From: Ancylomarina subtilis
Lineage (GTDB): Bacteria > Bacteroidota > Bacteroidia > Bacteroidales > Marinifilaceae
NCBI RefSeq assembly: GCF_004217115.1
Contig: NZ_SHKN01000001.1
Span: 1,305,781-1,369,780 of the forward strand
Length of the DNA stretch: 64,000 nt
Direction of reading: 5' to 3'
Shown here: in pieces, positions 46,056-55,095 of the stretch
How the letters are laid out: each line of letters starts with the position of its first letter
Numbering within the stretch: position 1 is the stretch's first letter
Program-made: the position numbers and the translations under genes
Notes under the pieces: generated by a model
Databases searched by the model: none
Seen by the model: only the letters and a program-made list of their open reading frames with translations
Told to the model about the DNA's origin: nothing

Positions 46056-46961
46056 ATGGATAACAGAAGCTTAGTGTCTATTGACGACTACACCAAAGAA
46101 GAAATTTTGGAAGTGCTAGCCAGAGCAACAGAATTTGAAAAAAATCCAAACTCCAACATCCTGGAAGGGAAAGTGATCTCCTCTCTGTTTTTTGAACCAT
46201 CGACAAGAACCCGTCTAAGTTTTGAAACAGCCATCAGTCGTATGGGGGGTAAAATTGTTGGTTTTACCGATGCATCATCATCAAGCACCACAAAAGGTGA
46301 GACGCTGAATGACACCATCAAAATGGTAAGCAACTATTCTGATCTAATCGTCATGCGCCACCCGATTGAAGGTTCGGCACGTTGGGCTTCTGAAGTTTCG
46401 GATGTACCCGTGATTAATGCAGGTGACGGTGCCAATCAGCATCCCACTCAAACCATGCTCGATCTGTACTCCATTCAAAAAACTCAGGGTACACTTGAGA
46501 ACCTGAACATTTTTATGGTAGGTGATCTAAAGTATGGCAGAACAGTTCACTCTTTATTAATGGCACTTTCTCACTTCAACCCAACTTTCCATTTTATTGC
46601 GCCTAAAGAGCTTGAGATTCCAAGAGCCTATAAAATTTTCATGGATGAAAACAACATCACTTATTACGAGCATACTGAATTCGATTCCATCATCAACGAT
46701 GCGGATATTCTTTATATGACTCGTGTTCAACGTGAACGTTTTGCGGATCCTTTGGAGTATGAAAAGGTGAAAAATGTGTACATTCTTAAAAACGATATGC
46801 TAAAAGATACGAGAGACAACCTACGTATCCTTCATCCACTACCAAGAGTCAACGAGATTGCTGTTGATGTGGATGCTAACCCAAAAGCTTACTATTTTGA
46901 GCAAGCTTTAAATGGTGTTTACGCTCGACAGGCTATCATTGCCAAAGCTCTAAACCTTTAG
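46056..46961 (+). CDS. pyrB: Aspartate carbamoyltransferase, catalytic subunit
   Basis: Committed step of pyrimidine synthesis: carbamoyl phosphate plus aspartate. A 301-residue protein with the carbamoyl-phosphate motif [13 protein letters not shown], SVxKGE-type [30 protein letters not shown] and HPLPRVNEI. Length and motifs are normal for class B catalytic chains that pair with PyrI, which is encoded 82 bp downstream. Confidence 0.97.
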   Translation: MDNRSLVSIDDYTKEEILEVLARATEFEKNPNSNILEGKVISSLFFEPSTRTRLSFETAISRMGGKIVGFTDASSSSTTKGETLNDTIKMVSNYSDLIVMRHPIEGSARWASEVSDVPVINAGDGANQHPTQTMLDLYSIQKTQGTLENLNIFMVGDLKYGRTVHSLLMALSHFNPTFHFIAPKELEIPRAYKIFMDENNITYYEHTEFDSIINDADILYMTRVQRERFADPLEYEKVKNVYILKNDMLKDTRDNLRILHPLPRVNEIAVDVDANPKAYYFEQALNGVYARQAIIAKALNL

Positions 46962-47043
46962 ATTCAGAACTTTTCCGGCAAGCCGATATCTATCGGAATC
47001 ATTTGGAACGATTTATTAAATTAGACTAAAAGTACATTAAGAT

Positions 47044-47502
47044 ATGACAGCAAAAAAAGAACTTCAGGTTAGAGCGATCAAGAATGGAACCGTTATCGAC
47101 CACATTCCTGCAGAACTCCTTTTCAAAGTAATCAATATTCTTGAGTTGGATAAATGTTCAACATCAGTCACCATTGGTAATAACTATAAGAGTGACATGC
47201 TAGGCAAAAAGGGCATCATCAAAATTGCTGAGAAATTTTTCGAGGCTGAAGAAATCAATAAAATAGCATTGATCGCTCCTAAAGTAAAATTCAATATCAT
47301 CAAAGATTATCAGGTTGTTGAAAAGAGTGTGGTCGAAGCTCCCAATAAAGTTGAGGGCATCGTTAAATGCATGAATCCTAAATGCATTACTAACGTTGAA
47401 GAAATTTACACCAAATTTAAGGTGGTAAACGATTCTCCAATCACTCTAAAATGTCACTACTGTGAAAAGATTACCGATCACAAAAACATACACATCAAGT
47501 AA
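47044..47502 (+). CDS. pyrI: Aspartate carbamoyltransferase, regulatory subunit
   Basis: A 152-residue allosteric subunit binding CTP/ATP. The N-terminal allosteric domain has VRAIKNGTVIDHIPAELLFKV. The C-terminal zinc domain keeps all four cysteines (CMNPKC and CHYC). It forms the dodecameric holoenzyme with PyrB. A terminator follows. Confidence 0.96.
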   Translation: MTAKKELQVRAIKNGTVIDHIPAELLFKVINILELDKCSTSVTIGNNYKSDMLGKKGIIKIAEKFFEAEEINKIALIAPKVKFNIIKDYQVVEKSVVEAPNKVEGIVKCMNPKCITNVEEIYTKFKVVNDSPITLKCHYCEKITDHKNIHIK

Positions 47503-47528
47503 GCCTGTCTTATTCGCTCATTAATACG

Positions 47529-47556
47529 AGGGAGTTCCATTGGGGACTCCTTTTTT
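47529..47556 (+). terminator. pyrBI terminator
   Basis: GGAGT (47531-47535) pairs with ACTCC (47546-47550), followed by six Ts. The stem is short but the placement just after pyrI is convincing. Confidence 0.65.
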
Positions 47557-47730
47557 ATTTATGATTGGTGAATTCTGATTGATGATTAGAGATTATAGGT
47601 TAATAAGCAACCAAGCTAACATTCATTAGAATGTTAGACTGTTAAATTAAAAAACGAGACTCAAATTATCGACTTATTTATCACTTTATCCTTTACCTAT
47701 AATTTTCCTTTAACCTTATCTTCTTTTCCT

Positions 47731-47738
47731 TACCTTTG
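47731..47738 (+). promoter_or_regulatory. -7 promoter box
   Basis: TACCTTTG followed by CGGC, an exact TAnnTTTG, 55 bp upstream of the gene at 47794. No clear TTTG is seen 20 bp further upstream, where the region is repeat-like (CTTTAACCTTATC). Confidence 0.45.
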
Positions 47739-47793
47739 CGGCACAAAAAAAAATAATCAAGCAGATATTGAGATCGAATAAAATAGAATAACA

Positions 47794-48450
47794 ATGGGAA
47801 TGACTAGCGAAAAACTTCAAGATATCGTTTTAAAAGCTTTAGAATATGGGCAAAATGGTAAAACCCGAGCCTGCAACGAACAGTTACGCTTAATCTACTC
47901 CTCGCTTCAAACCCATCCTTTTCTTCTTTGGGAAAGCAGTCAGGTTTCTCAACTGGGGAAAAGCATCATTCTGATGCTGCATCTTGATTTGATTGATGAT
48001 GAAGAAAAAAGCATCGGCCTGGCTCTTCTTGCCTACCTTTTTTTATCAAAAGGCATTCAAAATGAAGAAAAAATGCCCGAGACTGATCTTTGTGAAATGT
48101 TTCGTATCCGTAAAGATCGTATTATTCTGCTTAAAAGCTTCGATGACTTTTTTGTAGACAGCTTGCAGGAAATTTATTTTGCAAACGAAAAACCTGCCAA
48201 CAGAGAAGCCTATAATGAACAACGGAAAGCCGTTTTGAGTCGTGTTCCACTGATGCAATTTTCTGATATTTTCGATATCGAACAGGATTATCCTAATTTA
48301 AGAGATGATGAATTTCTTCTTGAAACAGCCAACTTCATCGAGATGGAAGACGAGATCACCTCAGACAATATTCACGAAGCAATTCTACTACACAAGACCC
48401 TGTTTAAATACGAATTGCAACGATTAAAAGAGGGCAAGACTAATTACTAA
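47794..48450 (+). CDS. Hypothetical protein
   Basis: A 218-residue, mostly helical, soluble acidic protein. No signal peptide, membrane segment or known motif is visible. Two Met codons at positions 1 and 3 are both possible starts. It has its own -7 promoter box and no obvious operon partner. I do not recognise the family. Confidence 0.6.
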   Translation: MGMTSEKLQDIVLKALEYGQNGKTRACNEQLRLIYSSLQTHPFLLWESSQVSQLGKSIILMLHLDLIDDEEKSIGLALLAYLFLSKGIQNEEKMPETDLCEMFRIRKDRIILLKSFDDFFVDSLQEIYFANEKPANREAYNEQRKAVLSRVPLMQFSDIFDIEQDYPNLRDDEFLLETANFIEMEDEITSDNIHEAILLHKTLFKYELQRLKEGKTNY

Positions 48451-48767
48451 ATGAGAATCTTAGAATTAGGATTTAGGACGATTTGCTAATTAAGCGTGGT
48501 GCAGAGTCAAAATGCTGTCGGTTATCGGTTGTCTATTTTCAGGAGGTGGCTGGCTAGTCAATAGGCATTGGCGACTGGTCACTGTCACGATAATTATCAA
48601 AAGAAGTTTATGAAGATCTTTTAATTCTTGGACTTTATCCTTTCCTTACTTTAACCTTGAATTTCCTTTAAGCTTTACATTTTTTTTGATTGATTATTCT
48701 TATCTTGAGGCTTATTTAAAAAGAGAATAAGGAATCTGAATTTCCACAAGAAAAGGAATAGATAAAT
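48451..48767. repeat. Intergenic gap with short repeats
   Basis: Contains GTCGGTTATCGGTTGTC (48518-48534) and GGCTAGTCAATAGGCATTGG (48551-48570), members of the GTCAGTTGTC and GGTCATTAGTC families, and a CCTTTCCTTACTTTAACC tract. No gene seen. Confidence 0.5.
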
Positions 48768-50261
48768 ATGACTCAAGAAAAATACGACCTCATAGTGATA
48801 GGAAGCGGTCCTGCAGGTTTTTCAGCAGCTACACGTGCCATCGATTTCAAAAAATCAGTCTGTATTATAGAAGCCAACCATTTGGGAGGAGCTGGAATTA
48901 TGAATGGTGCACTCACCTCAAAAGCGATGTGGGAGTTATCAAAAGATTTTGATATCGCTTCATCAGTCAGCCGAGGCTACAGAGCGTCAGGAATCATTGC
49001 CAACTACAAGCAAGTTCAGAAAACAATTGTTCAAGCTGCCAAACAAAAACAACTGCAAATGCTTTCTCAGATTGAGACTTTCTCTGAAGCAACAGACACA
49101 CACGGCAGTTTATGTTTAAAATATGGTTGGGCTCGATTTATTGATTCTCACACCATCGAAATCAAACGGAAAGATGGCATTGAACAAATAAAAGGTGACA
49201 ATATCATTATTGCTACGGGGTCTCGTCCCAGAGAAATACCGGACATTGAGATTGATCAGGAACGCATCATCGATTCTGAAGGCATCATGAACCTCAAGGA
49301 ATTTCCTGAACGCATGATTATCATTGGTTCGGGTATTATTGGTTGTGAATATGCCACCATCTTTTCCAACTACAAACAAACCGAAGTCCACCTGCTTGAT
49401 CGCCAACACAAAGTGATTCCATACGAAGATGATGATGTGAGCGAATTCGTTTCAAAAAGTCTTGAAAATAACGGGGTGATTATTCACCACACAGCCAACC
49501 TGAGAACCATTCGTAAACGTAGCGATTGCTTAGAGGTTGTTTTGGATTACCAGGATGGACACTCGACAGTGATTGAAGTAGATGTGGCTGTTGTAGCTGT
49601 AGGACGTATCCCAAATCTGGACCATATGGGTCTGGAAAATGTCAATATTCAAACCACAGAAAGAGGTTATCTGGATATTAATGATGTTTGTGCGACTGAC
49701 AATTTCCAATCCTGTAATATTTTTGCGGCGGGAGATGTCTCCGGACATGCACAACTCTATTCTGTTGGTGAACTTCAGGGACGTTTTATTGTAGAAGCGC
49801 TTTACGGCAATCAGGACTATCCGCTTGATTATTCCAATATGTCAACCCTCATGTTCTTTAAACCCGAGGTTGCAGCAGTGGGACTTAATGAAAAAGCGTG
49901 TAAAAGCAAAGGAATTCCCTACAAAGTCGCAACCTACTCAAATTCATTAATAAATAGAGCTGTTGCGATGCGAGCAACGGATGGCTTTGTTAAGATTATT
50001 GTGAGTGATGATGGTGAAAACCGAATCTTGGGTATGCGTGCTGCCGGGCCTCAAGCCTCAACCCTTATCACCTCTATAGCCTATCAAATCACACAGAAAA
50101 ATACACTTAAGGATATTCGAAAAAATGTACATCCTCACCCTAGCATCTCTGAAGGTGTGCAGGAATGTTTGCGTGTATTTGAGGGCAAATCAATCTACAA
50201 ACCTCAAGCCTTCCCTGATTTAATTAAATTAAAGTCATGGAAACCTGAAGTTCAAGGATAA
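48768..50261 (+). CDS. FAD-dependent NAD(P) oxidoreductase lacking the redox disulphide (SthA-like)
   Basis: A 497-residue protein of the dihydrolipoamide dehydrogenase/transhydrogenase fold. FAD site GSGPAG (12-17); second dinucleotide motif GSGIIGCEYA; FAD-binding AAGDVSG; C-terminal dimerisation domain with HPHPSISEG, which keeps the His-Glu pair. The segment that normally carries the active disulphide reads LGGAGIMNGALTSK (39-52): both cysteines are gone. It therefore cannot be a lipoamide or glutathione reductase; a soluble pyridine-nucleotide transhydrogenase-like or other hydride-transfer role is likelier. The last codons VQG and the stop lie in a GTTCAAGGATAAAG repeat. Confidence 0.85.
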   Translation: MTQEKYDLIVIGSGPAGFSAATRAIDFKKSVCIIEANHLGGAGIMNGALTSKAMWELSKDFDIASSVSRGYRASGIIANYKQVQKTIVQAAKQKQLQMLSQIETFSEATDTHGSLCLKYGWARFIDSHTIEIKRKDGIEQIKGDNIIIATGSRPREIPDIEIDQERIIDSEGIMNLKEFPERMIIIGSGIIGCEYATIFSNYKQTEVHLLDRQHKVIPYEDDDVSEFVSKSLENNGVIIHHTANLRTIRKRSDCLEVVLDYQDGHSTVIEVDVAVVAVGRIPNLDHMGLENVNIQTTERGYLDINDVCATDNFQSCNIFAAGDVSGHAQLYSVGELQGRFIVEALYGNQDYPLDYSNMSTLMFFKPEVAAVGLNEKACKSKGIPYKVATYSNSLINRAVAMRATDGFVKIIVSDDGENRILGMRAAGPQASTLITSIAYQITQKNTLKDIRKNVHPHPSISEGVQECLRVFEGKSIYKPQAFPDLIKLKSWKPEVQG

Positions 50262-50756
50262 AGAACAGAAAGGGTAAAGGTTAAAGGAAATAAGGGTAAA
50301 GGAAACAAGGATAAAGGAAGACAAGGGCAAAAGGTGCTTTATAGCTAATGAAGGTATAAAATGAATAAGGTATGAAATATAATTTGCAAGAGCGTTTATT
50401 TCGATTTTCTGTAGGTTTATCAAAGAGGTAAGAAATCTACCCAACTCGAGAGAATATCAAGTTATATCTTATCAGCTGCTCAAATCATCAACATCTGTTG
50501 GTGCAAATTATGAAGAATCACAATCGGCAGTTTCAAAAGCTGACTTTTCAAACAAGCCTGGGACTTCACTCAAAGAAATAAGAGAATCAAACTACTGGAT
50601 TCGATTGATTATTGAAATCTCAGAAGCAAATTCGAACTGGCTAAAATTAGAGAGAGAACCTAAAGAGCTTATGAAAATAATAGGATCCATCTACTCTAAA
50701 AGCTCGAAACACAGATAAATATTTCTTTTCACTTTAACCTTTATCCTTAACACTTT
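50252..50756. mobile_element. Inverted-repeat-bounded four-helix-bundle cassette 3 (decayed)
   Basis: Left repeat tract 50252-50330 (several AAGGGTAAAGGTTAAAGG units) and inverted right repeat 50731-50756 (complement contains AAGGATAAAGGTTAAAGT). The same repeat family borders cassette 2 at 14031-14513. The enclosed gene has a frameshift. The left end supplies the stop codon of the preceding oxidoreductase gene. Confidence 0.55.
50372..50718 (+). pseudogene. Frameshifted four helix bundle protein gene
   Basis: The ATG at 50372 opens MKYNLQERLFRFSVGLSKR and then hits TAA. Dropping one base after codon SVG restores IKEVRNLPNSREYQVISYQ and continues to TAA at 50716-50718. The rest (SVGANYEESQSAVSKADFSN, SLKEIRESNYWIRLIIEIS) is very similar to the intact protein at 14119-14475. 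A single-base deletion near 50415 explains the break. Unless recoded, the gene is inactive. Confidence 0.85.
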
Positions 50757-50767
50757 GAGTCTGATAT

Positions 50768-50808
50768 AAAATAGCGCCTAAACGAATAAAGTTTAGGCGC
50801 TATTTTTA
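50768..50808. terminator. Strong terminator of the citrate lyase operon
   Basis: 16-bp perfect stem: 50768-50783 pairs with 50791-50806 (core TAGCGCCTAAAC), 7-nt loop, A and T tracts on both sides. It ends the minus-strand operon just after citC and can also stop plus-strand transcripts. Confidence 0.92.
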
Positions 50809-50820
50809 TACAGGTTTGAC

Positions 50821-51894
50821 TTAATGTCTTGTTTTTTTCGATTTGATTTTAGCACGGACATGAACCGAATCCTCCGACAACAAGTAGCGTCTTGTTGAAG
50901 TTGGAAGAAAATCGATAACCGTATCCAGCTTATCTTCACGAATTGCTTGCCTCACCTTAGATGCAGAAATATAATTATCCTTTGCTCCACATGCAATACG
51001 AGGGATTTCTATCAATTCAACACCATTGGAAGGTAAGTGTTTAAACATTGCATCATTATATGCTTTGGTTACCGGCGAGTACATTTCAGTTCCCACATAT
51101 CGACGATTGATATTGAAAATCGGTACAATATATCTCATAAATGTAATCACATCCAACTCTGCCTGACTAGCTGCGATATCTGACTCTTTCTCCTGCTTTA
51201 AAAAATAGGATGGGAAAATGGTACCTGAAACCACATAATTACCGCCTTTAACCATCACCAAATTATCGATATGGCCTAACTCCTCTTTAATCAAACGCCA
51301 ACGGGTCGTAAAAGTAAAGGACGAACGATCTTCCTCAACAACAAAAAGATAAACAACTCTATTTTCGCGACAAGCCTTTTCAATCAGATATTTATGCCCC
51401 ATGGTAAACGGGTTGCAATTCACAACCACAGCAGCAATGCCCCCCACAGTCACATCGCGCTTAAGCGAACGCAAATAATCCTGATAGGTTTTGATATTTT
51501 CGTAACCAAATTCCAGAACAGAAAACAAAGGCTCAGCTGTTGCAATCTCAGTAAAACCAAGTCCTTTAAAAACCATCAAATTTCGAGGTTTGGTATACAC
51601 GAAAATGTGATTATGTTTTTGAATTACAATATCAATCAGATGGGTTACAATCTGAGCAAAAGCTGCACCTTCTCTAAACTTAGGAGCAACTGCTACATAT
51701 TTCAGAACACGACCTTTATACGATCCCGTACCAATGATTTCGTCATTCAAATTATACAGAATCATTGAATAGTCAACATCTTCCGGAATGTAATCGAAAC
51801 CCAAATCAGACAAAAATTCTGAAAGCATTTTAACATCAAAAGGGTTTCTCAAATCTAAAGATTCTTCTCTATAGTCAGTATTTTCTACGCCCAT
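50821..51894 (-). CDS. citC: [Citrate (pro-3S)-lyase] ligase
   Basis: A 357-residue enzyme that acetylates the prosthetic group of citrate lyase acyl carrier protein using ATP and acetate, activating the lyase. The N-terminal ~130 residues are a GNAT-like domain (GRVLKYVAVAPKFREGAAFAQIV). The C-terminal nucleotidyltransferase domain has the signature NCNPFTMGHKYLIE (the HxGH-like motif) and ISASKVRQAI. It is the last gene of the operon. Confidence 0.95.
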   Translation of the reverse strand: MGVENTDYREESLDLRNPFDVKMLSEFLSDLGFDYIPEDVDYSMILYNLNDEIIGTGSYKGRVLKYVAVAPKFREGAAFAQIVTHLIDIVIQKHNHIFVYTKPRNLMVFKGLGFTEIATAEPLFSVLEFGYENIKTYQDYLRSLKRDVTVGGIAAVVVNCNPFTMGHKYLIEKACRENRVVYLFVVEEDRSSFTFTTRWRLIKEELGHIDNLVMVKGGNYVVSGTIFPSYFLKQEKESDIAASQAELDVITFMRYIVPIFNINRRYVGTEMYSPVTKAYNDAMFKHLPSNGVELIEIPRIACGAKDNYISASKVRQAIREDKLDTVIDFLPTSTRRYLLSEDSVHVRAKIKSKKTRH

Positions 51895-51951
51895 ATTATA
51901 TTGTATTCTCCCTTAAAAAACGGGATTTCGTTCAAATTATTTAAAGTCGAT

Positions 51952-53367
51952 TTATTCATTATTCCAGGCCAACTGTCTGTTCACAGAATACATGAAATAG
52001 GATACTGCCAAAAGATCGGCAGAACCGCCCGGCGATATTTTTTTATCTCTGCAAAATTCAATTAAAGAGGCATACTCGGCATCAAAAACCAATTCACCAT
52101 ATTTATCCATACAAGCGATGGCCTTGTTTTTTAATTCCTCCAAAACCTCTTCTCCTTTTCTGTAAAGGATGTTGCTATCATCATTCTGCGAAATAATAGC
52201 AAGCAAGGCGTGTGTTAATCCTTTGTTGAGTAACTTATCATTCAAAATCTCTTCTGAATCAAAATGCTGGTGCAAAACGGGTAGCGCTTTTTGAAAAACA
52301 CAAGGCATTCCGGCCTGAATTTCCCCTCTTATGCCCTGCCCTTTTTTACCAAATTTTCGGAAACACACCTCACCATGCGTTTCTTCTCCCAGGTAGAGTT
52401 TCTTACCCAACTCACGGGCTACCAAATCACCATTCATTTTCTGAATAGCAGACACGAAGGCTTCATTGGAGAAAGCATCTCTGGCAAGCAAATAAGCAGA
52501 AACAAAAATTGAAAAACCCAATAGAAAGATGGCTCCCTTATGGGTATTAACACCATGTGTTTCCGCAAACATATCAGCCTCCATTTCCAAACCTAACAAT
52601 CGCAGTTTTGGTAAAGCTTCTTTCAAATCCTCACCGGAAAAGGTATAAGCAAAGTCAGCTATTTTTCTGAATGAAACTGAAAGAGCAGCCGTTGAATTTA
52701 AAAAAGTAGAAAAATCCATGTCCGAGTGCGATCCCTCATCAAAACGATCGACTAAACCCGGCTTAGGCGCCAAGGCAACCTCATGCAATAAGGATTGCGT
52801 GGCCAATATGGCAAGTTGCTTACAAACCCGACTCTTTTTTTTCGATTCCTGATATTTAGAGATCTCCAATTCCACTTTCATACGCATAGCCGCATAATCG
52901 TGAGCTTGCTTGCGCATGCAATAAATAGCTGGAGCTGCATTACAAAAGAAACAGGTTTTCGCTTTTCCTGAGGAAACAGGTTCACCCTTTTCATCAACCA
53001 CATCAACATCTAAAAGACGTCCAACCGGATGATTCGTTTCAAAGGATTCGCAACATTTTTTTATTTGGATAGCTGTATAATCGGAATCGATTATCTCAGC
53101 AAGAAAGAAATCTCCGGCAGCATCAGTTTCACAATGAATCGTTTTTCTATCAATCACAATTCGATGTGAAAGAAGATAATCTTTCAGCTCTTGCAAGCAA
53201 GTGGTAAAAAAGGCATGAAAATGGTCATTCGATTTGGGTAAACCTGGAATATTCAGATTAAAACTCAGGGTGACACAGCCTCTTTCAAGTCTATTCAGCC
53301 TTAATTCTCTTCGCTTATCTTTAGCCAAAAGCAACTCCTCTATCGACTTATCCATCCCTGCCATCAT
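51952..53367 (-). CDS. citXG: Fused CitX-CitG: prosthetic-group synthesis and transfer
   Basis: A 471-residue bifunctional protein. The N-terminal ~170 residues match CitX (apo-citrate lyase phosphoribosyl-dephospho-CoA transferase), with HPVGRLLDVDVVDEKG and CFFCNAAPAIYCMRKQAH. The remainder matches CitG (triphosphoribosyl-dephospho-CoA synthase), with LLHEVALAPKPGLVDRFDEG, ETHGVNTHKGAIFLLG and SPGGSADLLA. The fusion is known in other citrate lyase operons. Three ATGs (53367, 53364, 53355) are possible; MDKSIEELL at 53355 may be the true start. Confidence 0.93.
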   Translation of the reverse strand: MMAGMDKSIEELLLAKDKRRELRLNRLERGCVTLSFNLNIPGLPKSNDHFHAFFTTCLQELKDYLLSHRIVIDRKTIHCETDAAGDFFLAEIIDSDYTAIQIKKCCESFETNHPVGRLLDVDVVDEKGEPVSSGKAKTCFFCNAAPAIYCMRKQAHDYAAMRMKVELEISKYQESKKKSRVCKQLAILATQSLLHEVALAPKPGLVDRFDEGSHSDMDFSTFLNSTAALSVSFRKIADFAYTFSGEDLKEALPKLRLLGLEMEADMFAETHGVNTHKGAIFLLGFSIFVSAYLLARDAFSNEAFVSAIQKMNGDLVARELGKKLYLGEETHGEVCFRKFGKKGQGIRGEIQAGMPCVFQKALPVLHQHFDSEEILNDKLLNKGLTHALLAIISQNDDSNILYRKGEEVLEELKNKAIACMDKYGELVFDAEYASLIEFCRDKKISPGGSADLLAVSYFMYSVNRQLAWNNE

Positions 53368-53489
53368 GACATTAGTTCGTATTGATTAGCAATATAAACC
53401 TGTTAATTTGTTTCTCAAAAAAAGAAACAGTTCCCTCCCCATTTTCACAGAGAGGGAAATATAGTTTTCAACTCGATTTTCGAATTGTC

Positions 53490-55049
53490 TTATTCTAAGT
53501 TAGTGACATTTTTGATCACATCGATAATTGTTCCATCGCGGTATTCTACCAAAGCAACAATTTTATCGCCAAGCTTCTTCTCAGCAGGAATACCTGTCAT
53601 TGAATCAACTTCTTTTTTCAGATCGCGAATATCTACCACATTCACACCCGCTTTTTTCAAAGCAGCTGCCAAATTCGGTTTCGATGGATTTACACAAACA
53701 CCACGTTCTGTTACAATCACATCAACACTTTCACCCGGCGTTACAACCGTATGAACACGATCCATAATGATAGGTAAACGTCCACGGAAAGATGGGCAAA
53801 CAACAACTGAAAGATTTGCTCCTGAAGCAGTATCAGAGTGACCACCTGAAGCACCACGAATTTCTCCTGATGAACCTGTAATCACATTCACGTTGAAATC
53901 AACATCCACCTCAAGGGCACCTAAAACAACCACATCCAATTTATTGGTCATGGCACCACAGTTATTAGGATTTGCATATTGATCACACGTAATTTCGATA
54001 TGCTGAGGGTTATTTAATACTGAAGTACTTACCGCAGCATCAAAAGACTGAACATCGAAGATGGCTTTAAACAAACCTTCTTCAAGCATATCCACACCAT
54101 AAGAAGTGACACCACCAATCATGAAACTCCCCTGAATGTTTTTGCGTTTCATATCCTCGCGAAGGAATTTTGCCACGGCCAATGATGCACCACCGGCGCC
54201 CACCTGGAATGACATACCATTCTTAAACAAACCTGAATGTTCGATTACTGTAGCAGCAATACGAGCAATACGCAAGTCCATTGGTGAAGATGTAATACGA
54301 GTTGTACCTGAAGCAATTTTAGAAGCATCACCAATACTGTCCACAGTCACAACATAATCAACAAAATGCTGACGTACTGAAGGTGGAACACAAGGATACT
54401 CAACCAAATTATCAGTTACAACCACAACCGTTTTGGCATAACGAGCATCAATATCAGCATAACCCATAGAACCAAAAGCTGAAGGTCCGTGTGCACCGGT
54501 TGCATTACCTTCCTCATCAGCAGCAGAGGCAGCCAATAAAGCCAAATCCGGCTTAATACGACCGCTCATAATATCGCGAACACGACCACCATGAGAGTGA
54601 ATAACTGCAGGATGCTTTAATTTTCCCATTGAAATGATCTCACCCAAACGTCCACGGATACCCGAAGAGAAAATTCTGGTAATCATTCCACTTTCAATAT
54701 AAGGGACCAACCCATCATGTGCTGATGTTAAAGATGAAGAAGCCAAGGTGATATCCTTGATTCCCATCTTGTCAAGAATGGCGATAGCTTGCATTAAAAC
54801 GCCATCTCCGCCACGAAGGTGGTGATGACAACTAACGGTCATTCCATCGAAAGGTTGACTTTTTTTAATGGCATCTTCTAAAGAATCGCACATTTTAGAA
54901 ACATGCGCTTTTTGGGCTTTAAGAACAGTTGGTACCGTCTGAGATGCAACATCTCCTTTCAGTACACTATTCCACACTCCCTGGTAAGGCTGCAATTCGC
55001 CTAAACCGTCTATATATTCAGGAATTTCAACTCCTAATGCGTTTTTCAT
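53490..55049 (-). CDS. citF: Citrate lyase alpha subunit (citrate CoA-transferase)
   Basis: A 519-residue subunit that exchanges acetyl for citryl on the acyl carrier protein. Recognisable segments: SCHHHLRGGDGVLMQ, SSGIRGRLGEIIS, HSHGGRVRD, FQVGAGGASLAVAKFL and ITGSSGEIRGASGGHSD. Normal length. It follows citE by 46 bp in the operon. Confidence 0.96.
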   Translation of the reverse strand: MKNALGVEIPEYIDGLGELQPYQGVWNSVLKGDVASQTVPTVLKAQKAHVSKMCDSLEDAIKKSQPFDGMTVSCHHHLRGGDGVLMQAIAILDKMGIKDITLASSSLTSAHDGLVPYIESGMITRIFSSGIRGRLGEIISMGKLKHPAVIHSHGGRVRDIMSGRIKPDLALLAASAADEEGNATGAHGPSAFGSMGYADIDARYAKTVVVVTDNLVEYPCVPPSVRQHFVDYVVTVDSIGDASKIASGTTRITSSPMDLRIARIAATVIEHSGLFKNGMSFQVGAGGASLAVAKFLREDMKRKNIQGSFMIGGVTSYGVDMLEEGLFKAIFDVQSFDAAVSTSVLNNPQHIEITCDQYANPNNCGAMTNKLDVVVLGALEVDVDFNVNVITGSSGEIRGASGGHSDTASGANLSVVVCPSFRGRLPIIMDRVHTVVTPGESVDVIVTERGVCVNPSKPNLAAALKKAGVNVVDIRDLKKEVDSMTGIPAEKKLGDKIVALVEYRDGTIIDVIKNVTNLE

Positions 55050-55095
55050 TGTTTTATAATTAATTGCTAATTACAAATTGTTGCTTGTAAATTGA

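Noticed and set aside
48768-50261. Dihydrolipoamide dehydrogenase (lpdA)
   Set aside because: The catalytic cysteine pair is missing and no 2-oxoacid dehydrogenase genes are nearby.
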